A stretch of DNA of 64,000 nucleotides, taken from the NCBI GenBank assembly GCA_002355455.1, contig AP017375.1, positions 1,364,001 to 1,428,000 of the forward strand. The letters run 5' to 3'. The DNA comes from Stanieria sp. NIES-3757. GTDB lineage: Bacteria > Cyanobacteriota > Cyanobacteriia > Cyanobacteriales > Xenococcaceae. The notes beneath the pieces were generated by a model that made no database searches, had not been told where the DNA came from, and saw nothing but the letters and a program-made list of their open reading frames with translations. Every line of letters begins with the position of its first letter. Positions within the stretch are counted from its first letter, which is position 1. This document shows positions 28,791 through 37,832 of this stretch, one piece after another. Made by a program: the position numbers and the translations under genes.

Positions 28791-28818
28791 AATAAAAAAG
28801 CCTCTCCCAATAGGAGAG
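28791..28818 (-). terminator. intrinsic terminator after the minus-strand glycosyltransferase
   Basis: On the minus strand CTCTCC and GGAGAG form a stem around a five-base loop, followed by GCTTTTTTATTT. It lies about 110 nt downstream of the glycosyltransferase stop codon. Confidence 0.7.
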
Positions 28819-28927
28819 ACAATAAATTTTTCAATGACTTTAACCAAATAGATTTATTAAATTATTGAGGTGTTTTTTAGATTCAAACGCAAGAATTGAT
28901 TTGTTGTAATGTTGACTAACATAGTGA

Positions 28928-30355
28928 TCAGCGCAAGGAGTTAAGAGCAGCTTTTTGGTTCCAATCTACTTGATAATCATCCTTGTCGTCACTCCAAATT
29001 ACTCCTCTAAGTACCTGTAAGTATTTCTCGGCAATAATTTCGGGGGTAAAGTGTGATTCTAGATATGTACGACCAGCTTTACCCATTTCAATCGCTTGCT
29101 CAGGATTTAAAGCTAGAAAACGAATGAATTCAGCTAAGGCAAGACTATCATTATTGCTAAAAGAAACACCACAGCCTGAATCTTTTAATAGTTCTCTTAG
29201 ATAAGAATGAGATTCGCAGATAGCTGCAACAGGTCGTCCGGCAGCTAAAATACCATAAAGCTTACTAGGAACAACTAATCCTTCAAAACCAGGCGCAATA
29301 CTAACTAATGACAAATCGCAAGCTGTAAGAGAATAGGGAAGGTCTGTTTTCTGTTGATAAGGTAAGAAAATACAGTTTTCTAAACCAAGATTTTGTACAG
29401 TTTCTATGCAAACTGTTTTCTTAGCACCACCACCAATGAAAACAAATTGAATTGGTTCATCTTTTAATAGTTTAATGGTCTCCATGATTGTCTCAGCGTC
29501 ATGGCAACGACCAAGATTGCCTGAGTACAACACAGTAAACTTGTCTTTCATTCCATACTGACTAGCAAACCAATTTTCTTCCTTGGGGATCGGTTTGATC
29601 CAATCAGGATCTGCCCAATTATGAATTACAGAAATTTTGTCAGTCAGTTGAGGAGCTTGAGCGGTTATTCTTTGTTTCATAGTTGGGCTGAGAACAATAA
29701 TTCCTTGAGCGCGTTGCCAAACTCGATGATTAATCGCAGTCCAAATTTTGACCAGTAGATGATGATTGGGAAAAATAGATAGTGCAGTTGTGATATCAGG
29801 ATATAAATCGTAAATTAAGCAGACATAGTTACGTTTAAAACATAAATTAGCTAAATATCCGATCGCTGGTAAAAATGGTGGTGCGGTAGTAAGCATGAGA
29901 ACATCACCACGATGCCAAGATCTAAGCAAATGTAAAATTGAACGTAGACAAAAGAGAACACCACTGAGAGCCTTACCGAGAATTCTGCCAGAGCCTAGTT
30001 TAGTAATACGCGATCGCTTGATTAACAAACGTGTAAAACGCTCAATTGCTGGAGCTTGCCCTTGATCGAAAGCATAACCAGGTTGCCCAGTAAAGATATC
30101 AACATCCATTCCCTGTTGGGCTAGATGAGTTGCTAATTCCTGAATTAACTGACCCGTAGCTGCATAGTCTGGGGGAAAAAACTGAGTAAATATAGAAACT
30201 TTAAAGTTTGACCAGCGATCGCTATGCACATCGCCAAGGGCGAGATCGCGATCAAAGGGGGTGAACCTCTCGCGAGTTTCTTGGTTGTGGATTTCTCTAG
30301 CTTGAAAAAAGATACTTCTAATCCTATTCATCCAGGGGTTTATTACTTGTTTCAT
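28928..30355 (-). CDS. GT4-family glycosyltransferase (WbuB-like) with N-terminal extension
   Basis: The glycosyltransferase begins near residue 51 with KVSIFTQFFPPDYAATG, as in WbuB-like enzymes of lipopolysaccharide and capsule synthesis. It has VLYSGNLGRCHDAET, and the GT-B C-terminal donor site AIAPGFEGLVVPSKLYGILAAGRPV. I place the start at ATG 30355 (MKQVINPW), with GAGG 9 nt upstream; an earlier frame start at 30406 is less likely. About 50 extra residues precede the usual N-terminus, and their DNA shares an 11-base segment with the palindromic repeat at 54259..54269. The gene is divergent from the autokinase gene and opens the polysaccharide cluster. Confidence 0.9.
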   Translation of the reverse strand: MKQVINPWMNRIRSIFFQAREIHNQETRERFTPFDRDLALGDVHSDRWSNFKVSIFTQFFPPDYAATGQLIQELATHLAQQGMDVDIFTGQPGYAFDQGQAPAIERFTRLLIKRSRITKLGSGRILGKALSGVLFCLRSILHLLRSWHRGDVLMLTTAPPFLPAIGYLANLCFKRNYVCLIYDLYPDITTALSIFPNHHLLVKIWTAINHRVWQRAQGIIVLSPTMKQRITAQAPQLTDKISVIHNWADPDWIKPIPKEENWFASQYGMKDKFTVLYSGNLGRCHDAETIMETIKLLKDEPIQFVFIGGGAKKTVCIETVQNLGLENCIFLPYQQKTDLPYSLTACDLSLVSIAPGFEGLVVPSKLYGILAAGRPVAAICESHSYLRELLKDSGCGVSFSNNDSLALAEFIRFLALNPEQAIEMGKAGRTYLESHFTPEIIAEKYLQVLRGVIWSDDKDDYQVDWNQKAALNSLR

Positions 30356-30942
30356 GGAAAACCTCATTTGGTTATTGCCTTTTTTTAGACAAATTAACAA
30401 AGTCAATCTTTGATTTGTAGCGTTATCTACTTTTATGTTCTTTGGTATTTTTCCCAGTTTTTTATCAAAAATAACATTGGTAAATTATAAAAAAAAATAT
30501 TGCAGATATTGTTAATTTTTAATTTTATTAGTTAACAAAAACATTGGCTCTAGTCAATTGTAATTAAAGAAAAATACGTAAATAAAATTACTTAATTATT
30601 TTTTTTAAAAGATAATTAAAATATTGATTTTCGAGGTATTCTTTATAAATTGAGCTTGAAAATGATTTTTGCAAATACATTTTTGTCAAAAACAATATTA
30701 ATTTTAAATAAAAAATATAACCATAAATACAGATACAATCTAATAACGAAATTAATAATTAGATAGAAAAATAGAATAAGTACAGGCTCAATGTCAAACT
30801 TTCATTGAACATTCTGAATTGACAAGTATAATTACTGAGGCTGTTAAATCCAAATAAATTTATTATTGGGATGAAAAGTGTCTAAGTATATTCTTATTAA
30901 AAAAGTAAAGCCAAAAAGTTATTTTAATTTTGTTTGTCTTTT
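30356..30942. other. AT-rich divergent spacer at the start of the polysaccharide cluster
   Basis: This 587-base gap separates the minus-strand glycosyltransferase from the plus-strand autokinase. It is strongly AT-rich with A/T runs. It should hold promoters for both directions, but no convincing boxes, hairpins or genes are visible. Confidence 0.5.
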
Positions 30943-33339
30943 ATGAATAATCAATTAGTAAATCCTAATAGTTTGTATTTGCCAACTCCAGAAACTGAAT
31001 CAGCATTCTCTCTAACAGAGCTAAAGCAGACTCTTAGTCGCCAGTGGAAACCAGCATTACTAGTAGCCAGTACTGTATGTGCTGGTATCTTTTTATCTAC
31101 AGTATTGCAAAACCCTAAATATCAATCTCAAACGCTGATTCTGTTGGAAAATCAGAAAACTCAACAATCAGCATCAGTATCGCCAGAGCAACAATCTTTG
31201 GCTACAGGCTATTACAATCTCAAAGATTTGTCTACAGAAGTATTAGTTTTACGGAGTTATCCTCTAATTGCTAAGGCAGTCAAGCAAGTTCAACAAAAAT
31301 ACGGTGATTTAACTGTTACTGATGTAATGGAAAACTTATCTATTACTCAAGCTGCTGTTAACGAGATGCCAACAGATGTATTAGTAGTTTCTTACACTGA
31401 TACCAATCCCGAAAGAGCTAAAGCTGTTTTAGATGCTTTGGGTTCTACTTATGTGGAATATAGTTTAAATCGACAGCGATCGCAAGCTGGTAATGCAATC
31501 AATTTTATCGATGAACAACTACCCAAAGCGCAAGCTGAATTAAATGAGGTAGCCAAAGCAATTCGTAACTTTCGTCAAACCTACAATATAGTCGATCCTG
31601 ATGAGTATGCCTTGCGGGTGATTCAATTTCGAGATGGGTTAGAGCAACAGGAAAAACAAGCAGAAATCGCTTTAGCAAGAACCCAAAGACAGTATCAAGA
31701 AATTAATCGTCAGCTAAGAGATTTGGGACAAAATCCAGAAACTATTGTTGCCTATACACTGCTCAGTCAAGACCAAGTTTATCAAAGTTTAGCTAGTCAA
31801 CTAAAAGAACTGGAAACTCAATATGCATTAGGTAGTGTCAACTTTTATGACAGTTATCATGTTATGGAAGACATTAAGTTAAAACAAGCAGAGCTACGTA
31901 CATTAATGCAAGAGCGATCGCAGCAAATTTTAGGAGATGCGGTTTCTCAAGTGAACCTCGAAGCGATAATTGTGAGTCAGGGAAGTACCAGTCAAGTTAT
32001 GGGAATAAATGGTGCTGATACTCAAGCGCAAGCACTTAATCCTGGTCAACCTGTAGATTCACAAGGAGCTAGTACCCAAGTATCTGGAACTATTTCTACA
32101 ATTCAAAGTCTTGCATCTATGCGATCGCAAGTAGAAACTGAACAAGCAGCTTTACAAAGTCAGATCGCTGGAATTCAACAAGCCAAAACAAAAGTAGAAA
32201 AGACATTTAAACAGATTCCTCAACTACAGCAATATTATGCTGAAGTAAAACGTCAATTTGACATTAAATCTAAAGCTGTAGATTATTTAATGCAAAGAAG
32301 ACAGGAACTTTACATTGAGCAAGCCCAAGAAAATGCTCCTTGGCAAATTCTGGAAGCTCCTCCTTTGCCTAGCATTCCTATTTCTCCTAATCTTGAGCGA
32401 GGTATACTCTTGGCTCTAGTGGCGGGAAGCTTAATGGGAGTAGCAACAGCTTTCTTGCTGCAAAAGTTGGATCAGCGAGTGAAACAGGTAGAAGAAGTTA
32501 AACAAATGGTACGATTGCCACTACTAGGAACTATTCCCAAAGTAGAAAAACCACTCATTCAAGTCAATGGAGAAACCAACACCAAAGCTCATTACTATAA
32601 TTATTCCTCCTTTACTGAAGGATTAAGAACTTTGGCAATGAACTTACGTTATACGCTTACTGAAAAGGGTAAGATTAATTCTCTAGCTTTGACCTCAGCT
32701 ACATCTGCGGAAGGAAAAACTACCGTAACTTATAACTTAGGAATTGTCTTAGCAGAGTTAGGACTAAACGTCTTAATTATTGATGCAGATATGCGTAAGC
32801 CCAAAATTCATAAATTAGCCAAGCTACCTAATGATGAAGGTTTGAGTGAAGCAATTACTACCGAGCGGCCTTGGACTGACTTTGTGCAAATAGGTGTAGT
32901 GGAGAATCTGCATCTAATTACCTCTGGTTCGACATCTCCTAATCCTATTGCCTTGCTCAATTCGGACAAAATGAAGCAACTGTTACAACAATGGCAGGAA
33001 GCTTATGACTATGTTCTTGTAGATACACCACCAATTGGAGTGGTGGCTGACGCTAAAAGCCTGGCAAATCAAGTTGATAGTGTGTTGTTCGTCGTCGGAA
33101 TTGAAAAAGCTACTCGCAGAGCGATTAACAATTCTTTGGAAATCCTCCGCAACAGTCAGTGCAATATTGCAGGTTTTACTGCTAATTTGGTTGACCGCGA
33201 GTTTGATTACTACTCTTACTCCTACTACGACTCTTATTACAATCAATCCACTAATGGCAATGGTAATGGCAATGGCAATGGTCATCATTCTGAAGGCAGA
33301 ATGCAGCAATTATTGCAACAGTTCCGCCGTCGCGAGTAG
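30943..33339 (+). CDS. polysaccharide chain-length regulator and tyrosine autokinase (Wzc type)
   Basis: This 798-residue BY-kinase controls export and chain length of polysaccharide. It has an N-terminal membrane segment near 40-58, a Wzz domain, long coiled coils, a second membrane segment near 486-506, and a cytoplasmic kinase with Walker A TSATSAEGKTT near 587, A' LIIDADMRKPK and Walker B YVLVDTPP near 690. The C-terminus has a tyrosine cluster (YYSYSYYDSYY) for autophosphorylation, followed by an Asn-Gly repeat. The start is ATG 30943; the in-frame TTG at 30934 is less likely. It heads the plus-strand cluster. Confidence 0.95.
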   Translation: MNNQLVNPNSLYLPTPETESAFSLTELKQTLSRQWKPALLVASTVCAGIFLSTVLQNPKYQSQTLILLENQKTQQSASVSPEQQSLATGYYNLKDLSTEVLVLRSYPLIAKAVKQVQQKYGDLTVTDVMENLSITQAAVNEMPTDVLVVSYTDTNPERAKAVLDALGSTYVEYSLNRQRSQAGNAINFIDEQLPKAQAELNEVAKAIRNFRQTYNIVDPDEYALRVIQFRDGLEQQEKQAEIALARTQRQYQEINRQLRDLGQNPETIVAYTLLSQDQVYQSLASQLKELETQYALGSVNFYDSYHVMEDIKLKQAELRTLMQERSQQILGDAVSQVNLEAIIVSQGSTSQVMGINGADTQAQALNPGQPVDSQGASTQVSGTISTIQSLASMRSQVETEQAALQSQIAGIQQAKTKVEKTFKQIPQLQQYYAEVKRQFDIKSKAVDYLMQRRQELYIEQAQENAPWQILEAPPLPSIPISPNLERGILLALVAGSLMGVATAFLLQKLDQRVKQVEEVKQMVRLPLLGTIPKVEKPLIQVNGETNTKAHYYNYSSFTEGLRTLAMNLRYTLTEKGKINSLALTSATSAEGKTTVTYNLGIVLAELGLNVLIIDADMRKPKIHKLAKLPNDEGLSEAITTERPWTDFVQIGVVENLHLITSGSTSPNPIALLNSDKMKQLLQQWQEAYDYVLVDTPPIGVVADAKSLANQVDSVLFVVGIEKATRRAINNSLEILRNSQCNIAGFTANLVDREFDYYSYSYYDSYYNQSTNGNGNGNGNGHHSEGRMQQLLQQFRRRE
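33253..33282 (+). repeat. in-frame AATGGY hexamer repeat
   Basis: Five copies of AATGGC/AATGGT encode Asn-Gly pairs in the C-terminal tail of the autokinase, just after its tyrosine cluster. Such a hexamer run can change length without shifting the frame. Confidence 0.7.
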
Positions 33340-33383
33340 ATAGCTAAATTAATAAAGCAAATTGGTCTAAACCACAAAATATT

Positions 33384-34217
33384 ATGGTAGATAGCCCTCC
33401 AGAATTAGTTATCGAAGCAGGTCGCATCGAACGCCAATATTGGCGAGATTTATGGCGATATCGAGAGTTATTCTACTTTCTGGCTTGGCGAGATATCTTA
33501 GTTCGTTACAAGCAAACCGTAATCGGTATGGCTTGGGCGTTGATTAGACCTTTTTTAACAATGGTTGTCTTTACTATAGTATTTGGTAAATTAGCCAAAC
33601 TTCCTACTGAAGGAAGCACCCCCTATCCTATCTTGGTTTTTGCAGCGATGCTTCCCTGGCAATTTTTTGCTAACTCTCTTTCCGAATGTAGTAGTAGCCT
33701 AGTTACTAATTCTAATCTCATTTCCAAAGTTTATTTTCCTCGTTTGATTGTACCGACAAGTGCAGTAGTAGTAAGCTTTGTTGACTTTCTAATTTCAGGA
33801 ATAATTTTACTGGGATTAATGGCTTGGTATGATTTCGTTCCTAGTTGGCGAATTATTACTTTACCTTTATTTATTGCGGTTGCTTTTGCTGCTTCTATGG
33901 GTGCGGGCTTATGGCTCGCATCTTTAAATGTGCAATACCGAGATTTTCGTTATATTGTCCCGTTTATCGTTCAATTTGGTCTATATATTTCTCCGGTCGG
34001 TTTTAGTAGTAGCGTCGTTCCCGAGCAATGGCGTTTCTTGTATTGCCTCAATCCAATGGTAGGAGTAATTGATGGGTTTCGCTGGGCAATTTTAGGTGGC
34101 GGATCTCATCTTTATGTGCCAGGATTTCTATTGTCTTTAGCGTTGGTACTAATTTTATTTGTTGGAGGTATTTGGTATTTTCGGAAAATGGAACGCACCT
34201 TTGCTGATCTAATTTAA
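33384..34217 (+). CDS. ABC-2 polysaccharide export permease (Wzm/KpsM type)
   Basis: The 277-residue protein has six hydrophobic segments and the family pattern RELFYFLAWRDILVRYKQT, MAWALIRPFLTMVVFT, SNLISKVYFPRLIVP and YCLNPMVGVIDGFRWAI. It would form the membrane pore of an ABC exporter for polysaccharide. The partner ATPase (Wzt/KpsT) that normally follows is absent here; the next 825 bases hold only a decayed gene. It starts 44 nt after the autokinase. Confidence 0.93.
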   Translation: MVDSPPELVIEAGRIERQYWRDLWRYRELFYFLAWRDILVRYKQTVIGMAWALIRPFLTMVVFTIVFGKLAKLPTEGSTPYPILVFAAMLPWQFFANSLSECSSSLVTNSNLISKVYFPRLIVPTSAVVVSFVDFLISGIILLGLMAWYDFVPSWRIITLPLFIAVAFAASMGAGLWLASLNVQYRDFRYIVPFIVQFGLYISPVGFSSSVVPEQWRFLYCLNPMVGVIDGFRWAILGGGSHLYVPGFLLSLALVLILFVGGIWYFRKMERTFADLI

Positions 34218-34261
34218 CTTTTCAATTTAGTTGGGTTTAGATCTAAAATAAATACCTATCT

Positions 34262-34727
34262 TCTGACAACAAGTATCTTACTTTAAAAACTCGCATCGAA
34301 GATGAATTAAAATCTATAAAAACACGATTCAAACAATAATCAATCTATTAAATCAAAAAGATACTATTACAGAGGTAGCATTAATTCCTGCATTAGCTAG
34401 TTATATTGTAGACTTTGACACTGGATGCGAAAGAATTAGCGAAAGAGTTGCTGTTTATCTCGATAGTGGTTTATCTACAAGCAAAGATTGGCATCAAGAA
34501 TTATTGAAACAACTAAAGTAGCCGAATTTGGAGGAGATAATTGCCCACTTTTATGGAGTGGTGCGCTACTTCTAAAACTAGATGAATATCGTAAATTTCG
34601 ATATTTAGAAAGACATACTTACAAAATTGGGTTAAAACCAGAACGAGTAATTACTTTAGCTAAAAATGTAGAACCAGTTTTTAACAAAATCAAGTCAGCA
34701 ATTACCAAATTTTATCAGTGGTTATAA
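34262..34727 (+). pseudogene. decayed HepT-like HEPN ribonuclease gene
   Basis: Three reading frames together recall a HepT-like_2 HEPN protein. The first part reads KTRIEDELKSIKT, a shifted frame continues IQTIINLLNQKDTITEVALIP to WHQELLKQ, then TAG, and another shift restores LDEYRKFRYLERHTYKIG and a normal C-terminus. The motif R-X4-H-X-Y (RYLERHTY), the HEPN ribonuclease and AMPylation signature, survives. At least two frameshifts and the absence of a start codon make it a pseudogene. No MntA-type nucleotidyltransferase antitoxin is adjacent. Family assignment is from remembered pattern. Confidence 0.65.
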
Positions 34728-35042
34728 CAACAACAAGATCAAAATTAAATAATAATGCAAAAAAATCAATAATTCTTTATGTTTAATATTTTATAAAAAA
34801 ATTAAATATAGAGATGACAATTAGTGTAAGTAACTGTTAAAAATATAACTGCATATAGTTGTAATTTAAGTGGAAGTTATTTGTTATGTAAATCAAATAA
34901 ATATTATCAGTTTTATTAAGTGTAGCTATTAGGACATCAAATAAAGTGTGAAGGATAAATTTGTGACTTTAGCAAATTTAAATTACTTTTTCTAAAGTGC
35001 TCCTTTCTAAAATAAAAATATCGTTAAAAAAAAAGTAAATTT
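34728..35042. other. AT-rich spacer before the flippase gene
   Basis: The 315 bases hold no open frame, hairpin or repeat I can support. Confidence 0.5.
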
Positions 35043-36311
35043 GTGTACAAAGTTATTTCTCCTAAAACAGTTTATTGGTTCAAGACTTTAAGTAAATTTG
35101 TTTCTGTACAGCTGGTAGTTCAAGCATTAGGATTTGCTAGTGGTATTTTGTTAATTCGTATTTTGGATAAACAAGAATATGCTTATTTTACGTTGGCTAA
35201 TTCTATGCAAGGAACAATGAATGTTTTAGCAGATAGCGGTATTAGTTCAGGACTATCTTCTATTGGAGGAAAGATTTGGCAAGATCCTTATCGTTTTGGG
35301 CAATTAATTAATACAGCAATGGAAATAAGGCGCTATTTGGCAGCAATTGCTGTTACGATAGTTACCCCAATCTTGATATGGATGTTGCTGAAAAATGGAG
35401 CATCTTTTACCTATGCAATTTTCTTGGTAGTTGGTATTTTAATCGAACTTTATTTTTATATTAGTGATGGAGTAATGAGAATTGTTCCTCGTTTATATTC
35501 TCAACTGAACCGTCTTCAAAATTTAGATTTAATCGTTGCTGGTTCAAGACTCATATTGCTTATAGGCTTTTCTCTAACTGTTTTAAATGCAGCAATTGGA
35601 ATATTTGCTTCTACTATTGCTTCCGGATTAAAAAATAAATTTTTATGGAATTCAGTAAAAAATACTATCAAAATTGATGTTCCTATTAATCAAGAAGACA
35701 AAAAAGAAATGTTTAATTTTATTAGGATGCAAGCTCCCAACAGTATTTTTTATTGTCTTCAGGGACAAATTACAATTTGGTTAATTACTTTATTTGGTAG
35801 TACTGAGAATATAGCAAATTTAGGAGCTATAACTAGGCTAGGGGTAATATTTTCGCTCGCTAGTTCAATAATAACAAATATTGTTTTACCAAGTTTTACT
35901 CGTTGTCAATCACCTAATTTATTAACTAGGCGTTATTTTCAAGTTATTTTTATCTATCTTTTATTTGGTATATTTTTAATTTCATTAGGATTAATATTTC
36001 CAACACAATTGCTTTGGATTTTAGGCGAACAATATAGAAATCTTCACGATGAATTAATTTTAGTACTATTAAATGGCATATTTTCTTCGGCTTATATTTT
36101 TGTTTATTGTTGTAATTTTTCTAAGGGATGGATTGAATCTACATGGACATTAATTCCTGCCATTATTTTAACTCAAATAATATCTTTGTATTTTGTTGAT
36201 ATTTCTACTTTAAAGGGTGTAATTTGTTTTGGTTTATTTCCGTTTTTACCTATGTATTTAATTAATTTTTATATAACTTATACTAATATATTGCGATTAA
36301 AAAATAACTAA
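35043..36311 (+). CDS. Wzx-type polysaccharide flippase-like membrane protein
   Basis: The 422-residue protein has about twelve hydrophobic segments and opens with VSVQLVVQALGFASGILLIR then LDKQEYAYFTLANS, the usual start of MATE/Wzx-like oligosaccharide flippases. It probably moves lipid-linked repeat units across the cell membrane. The GTG at 35043 is the only good start, though the ribosome-binding site is weak. It opens the second part of the cluster, and the gene after it begins within 25 nt. Confidence 0.88.
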   Translation: MYKVISPKTVYWFKTLSKFVSVQLVVQALGFASGILLIRILDKQEYAYFTLANSMQGTMNVLADSGISSGLSSIGGKIWQDPYRFGQLINTAMEIRRYLAAIAVTIVTPILIWMLLKNGASFTYAIFLVVGILIELYFYISDGVMRIVPRLYSQLNRLQNLDLIVAGSRLILLIGFSLTVLNAAIGIFASTIASGLKNKFLWNSVKNTIKIDVPINQEDKKEMFNFIRMQAPNSIFYCLQGQITIWLITLFGSTENIANLGAITRLGVIFSLASSIITNIVLPSFTRCQSPNLLTRRYFQVIFIYLLFGIFLISLGLIFPTQLLWILGEQYRNLHDELILVLLNGIFSSAYIFVYCCNFSKGWIESTWTLIPAIILTQIISLYFVDISTLKGVICFGLFPFLPMYLINFYITYTNILRLKNN

Positions 36312-36335
36312 TTTTTGTAACAAAACAGGGTGACT

Positions 36336-36968
36336 ATGCCTTTGATTTTAACTAACAAACCACCGATTAAGAGCAAATTAATTATTAAGATAAAACTCAA
36401 ACTTAAAATTATTTATTTGGAACTTTATCAAAAGATGATGCAATTTTTAGGCGAGGCTTTACTTTATTTTACTAATCATGTCTTATCTCATATACCTTTT
36501 CATTTTATACGTTTATTTTACTACCGAGTTTTTCTTAAATTTAAGATTGAAAAAAATAGTTTAATTTTTATGAATGCTTGGTTTGATACAAAAGGAAATT
36601 TTAAAATAGGAAAAAATTCTGTAATTAACCAAAAATGCAGACAAGATAATCGTGGAGGAATTAGTATTGGGGATAATGTTTCGATTTCTGCTGAGGTTTG
36701 TATTTTAACAGGAGATCACGATCTAAAATGTGACAATTTTTCTGGTCGAACTCGTCCTGTCAAAATTGAAGATTATGTTTTTATTGGAACAAGAGCAATG
36801 ATTTTGCCTGAAGTTACTCTTGGTAAAGGTTCTGCTGTCGCTGCTGGTGCATTAGTAACTAAAGATGTTTCTCTTTTTACAATTGTCGCTGGTGTTTCTG
36901 CTAAATCTATAGGTAATAGACCAACTAGTTTGGATTACAGTTGCTATTATCCTCGATTATTTTTTTAA
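36336..36968 (+). CDS. hexapeptide-repeat acyltransferase
   Basis: The 210-residue protein has a left-handed beta-helix of hexapeptide repeats in its second half: FKIGKNSVINQKC, GISIGDNVSISAEV, and VFIGTRAMILPEVTLGKGSAVAAGALVTKDV. The loop TGDHD carries the catalytic His found in NodL/LacA/WcaF-type O-acetyltransferases. It likely acetylates a sugar of the polysaccharide. I chose ATG 36336, which has AGGGTG upstream; the GTG at 36330 is an alternative. Confidence 0.88.
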   Translation: MPLILTNKPPIKSKLIIKIKLKLKIIYLELYQKMMQFLGEALLYFTNHVLSHIPFHFIRLFYYRVFLKFKIEKNSLIFMNAWFDTKGNFKIGKNSVINQKCRQDNRGGISIGDNVSISAEVCILTGDHDLKCDNFSGRTRPVKIEDYVFIGTRAMILPEVTLGKGSAVAAGALVTKDVSLFTIVAGVSAKSIGNRPTSLDYSCYYPRLFF

Positions 36969-36997
36969 GTTGATTAATCTAAGGGGGGTAAAAATTT

Positions 36998-37798
36998 ATG
37001 AAAAAAATTGCTTATCAAGATAGTTGGCATGACAGTTGGAAATATAGCTATCCATACGATTTATTAGAAATATATGATAGTAACAATTGTCCTCAATATA
37101 GTTATGCTTACTTAAATCGTCGCCAACATATTTTAGATTTAATTCAAACAGTTTCTCACTCAGGTGCAAAAATTTTAGATGTAGCTGCTGCACAGGGAAA
37201 TTTCAGCTTATCTCTAGCAGAGTTAGGATATGAAGTAACTTGGAATGATTTAAGAGAAGAATTAATTGATTATGTAAATCTCAAATGGGAATTTGGGATG
37301 ATCGACTATGCACCAGGTAATGTTTTTGAACTTCAATTTGATAGTTACTTTGATGTAATTCTCATAGCTGAAGTAATTGAACACGTAGCTCATCCCGATC
37401 GATTTTTAAGCAAAATCGCTCAGATGCTCAAATCAGATGGGTACATTGTCATGAGCACACCTAATGGGGAGTATTTTAAAAACAAATTACCCAAGTTTTC
37501 AGATTACTCTGATACTTCTATATTTGAATCACTACAATTTCAACCTAATTCTGATGGACACATTTTTTTATTGCATCTAGAGGAAATTGAGCAGTTAGCT
37601 CATCAAGCAGGATTATTTGTTGAACAGACAAAACTCATTACGAATTCACTTACTAATGGACATATTAAGCTCCACCATATACTAAAAATATTACCTCGAA
37701 TTATAGTAAATACTTTAGAAAAAATTACGACTTTTTTTCCATTATTTATACAAAAAAAAATATGTACTTGTACAATTTCCGTATTACAGAAAAAATAA
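36998..37798 (+). CDS. class I SAM-dependent methyltransferase
   Basis: The 266-residue protein carries the SAM-binding glycine-rich loop in KILDVAAAQGNFSLSLAELG, followed by VTWNDLREE and a DVILIAEVIEHVAHPDRFL segment typical of UbiE/COQ5-like methyltransferases. In this cluster it probably methylates a sugar or its lipid carrier. A strong ribosome-binding site, AGGGGGG, lies 9-15 nt before the ATG. The exact substrate is unknown. Confidence 0.9.
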   Translation: MKKIAYQDSWHDSWKYSYPYDLLEIYDSNNCPQYSYAYLNRRQHILDLIQTVSHSGAKILDVAAAQGNFSLSLAELGYEVTWNDLREELIDYVNLKWEFGMIDYAPGNVFELQFDSYFDVILIAEVIEHVAHPDRFLSKIAQMLKSDGYIVMSTPNGEYFKNKLPKFSDYSDTSIFESLQFQPNSDGHIFLLHLEEIEQLAHQAGLFVEQTKLITNSLTNGHIKLHHILKILPRIIVNTLEKITTFFPLFIQKKICTCTISVLQKK

Positions 37799-37832
37799 TT
37801 TTTTTGTAATTATTCTTGTCTAAATATTTAAC

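Noticed and set aside
30356-30942. Possible small RNA or riboswitch in the long spacer before the autokinase
   Set aside because: The sequence is uniformly AT-rich and shows no stable stem or recognisable aptamer.
32983-33343. Frames on both strands within the autokinase C-terminus
   Set aside because: They arise from the repetitive Tyr and Asn-Gly codons of the real gene.
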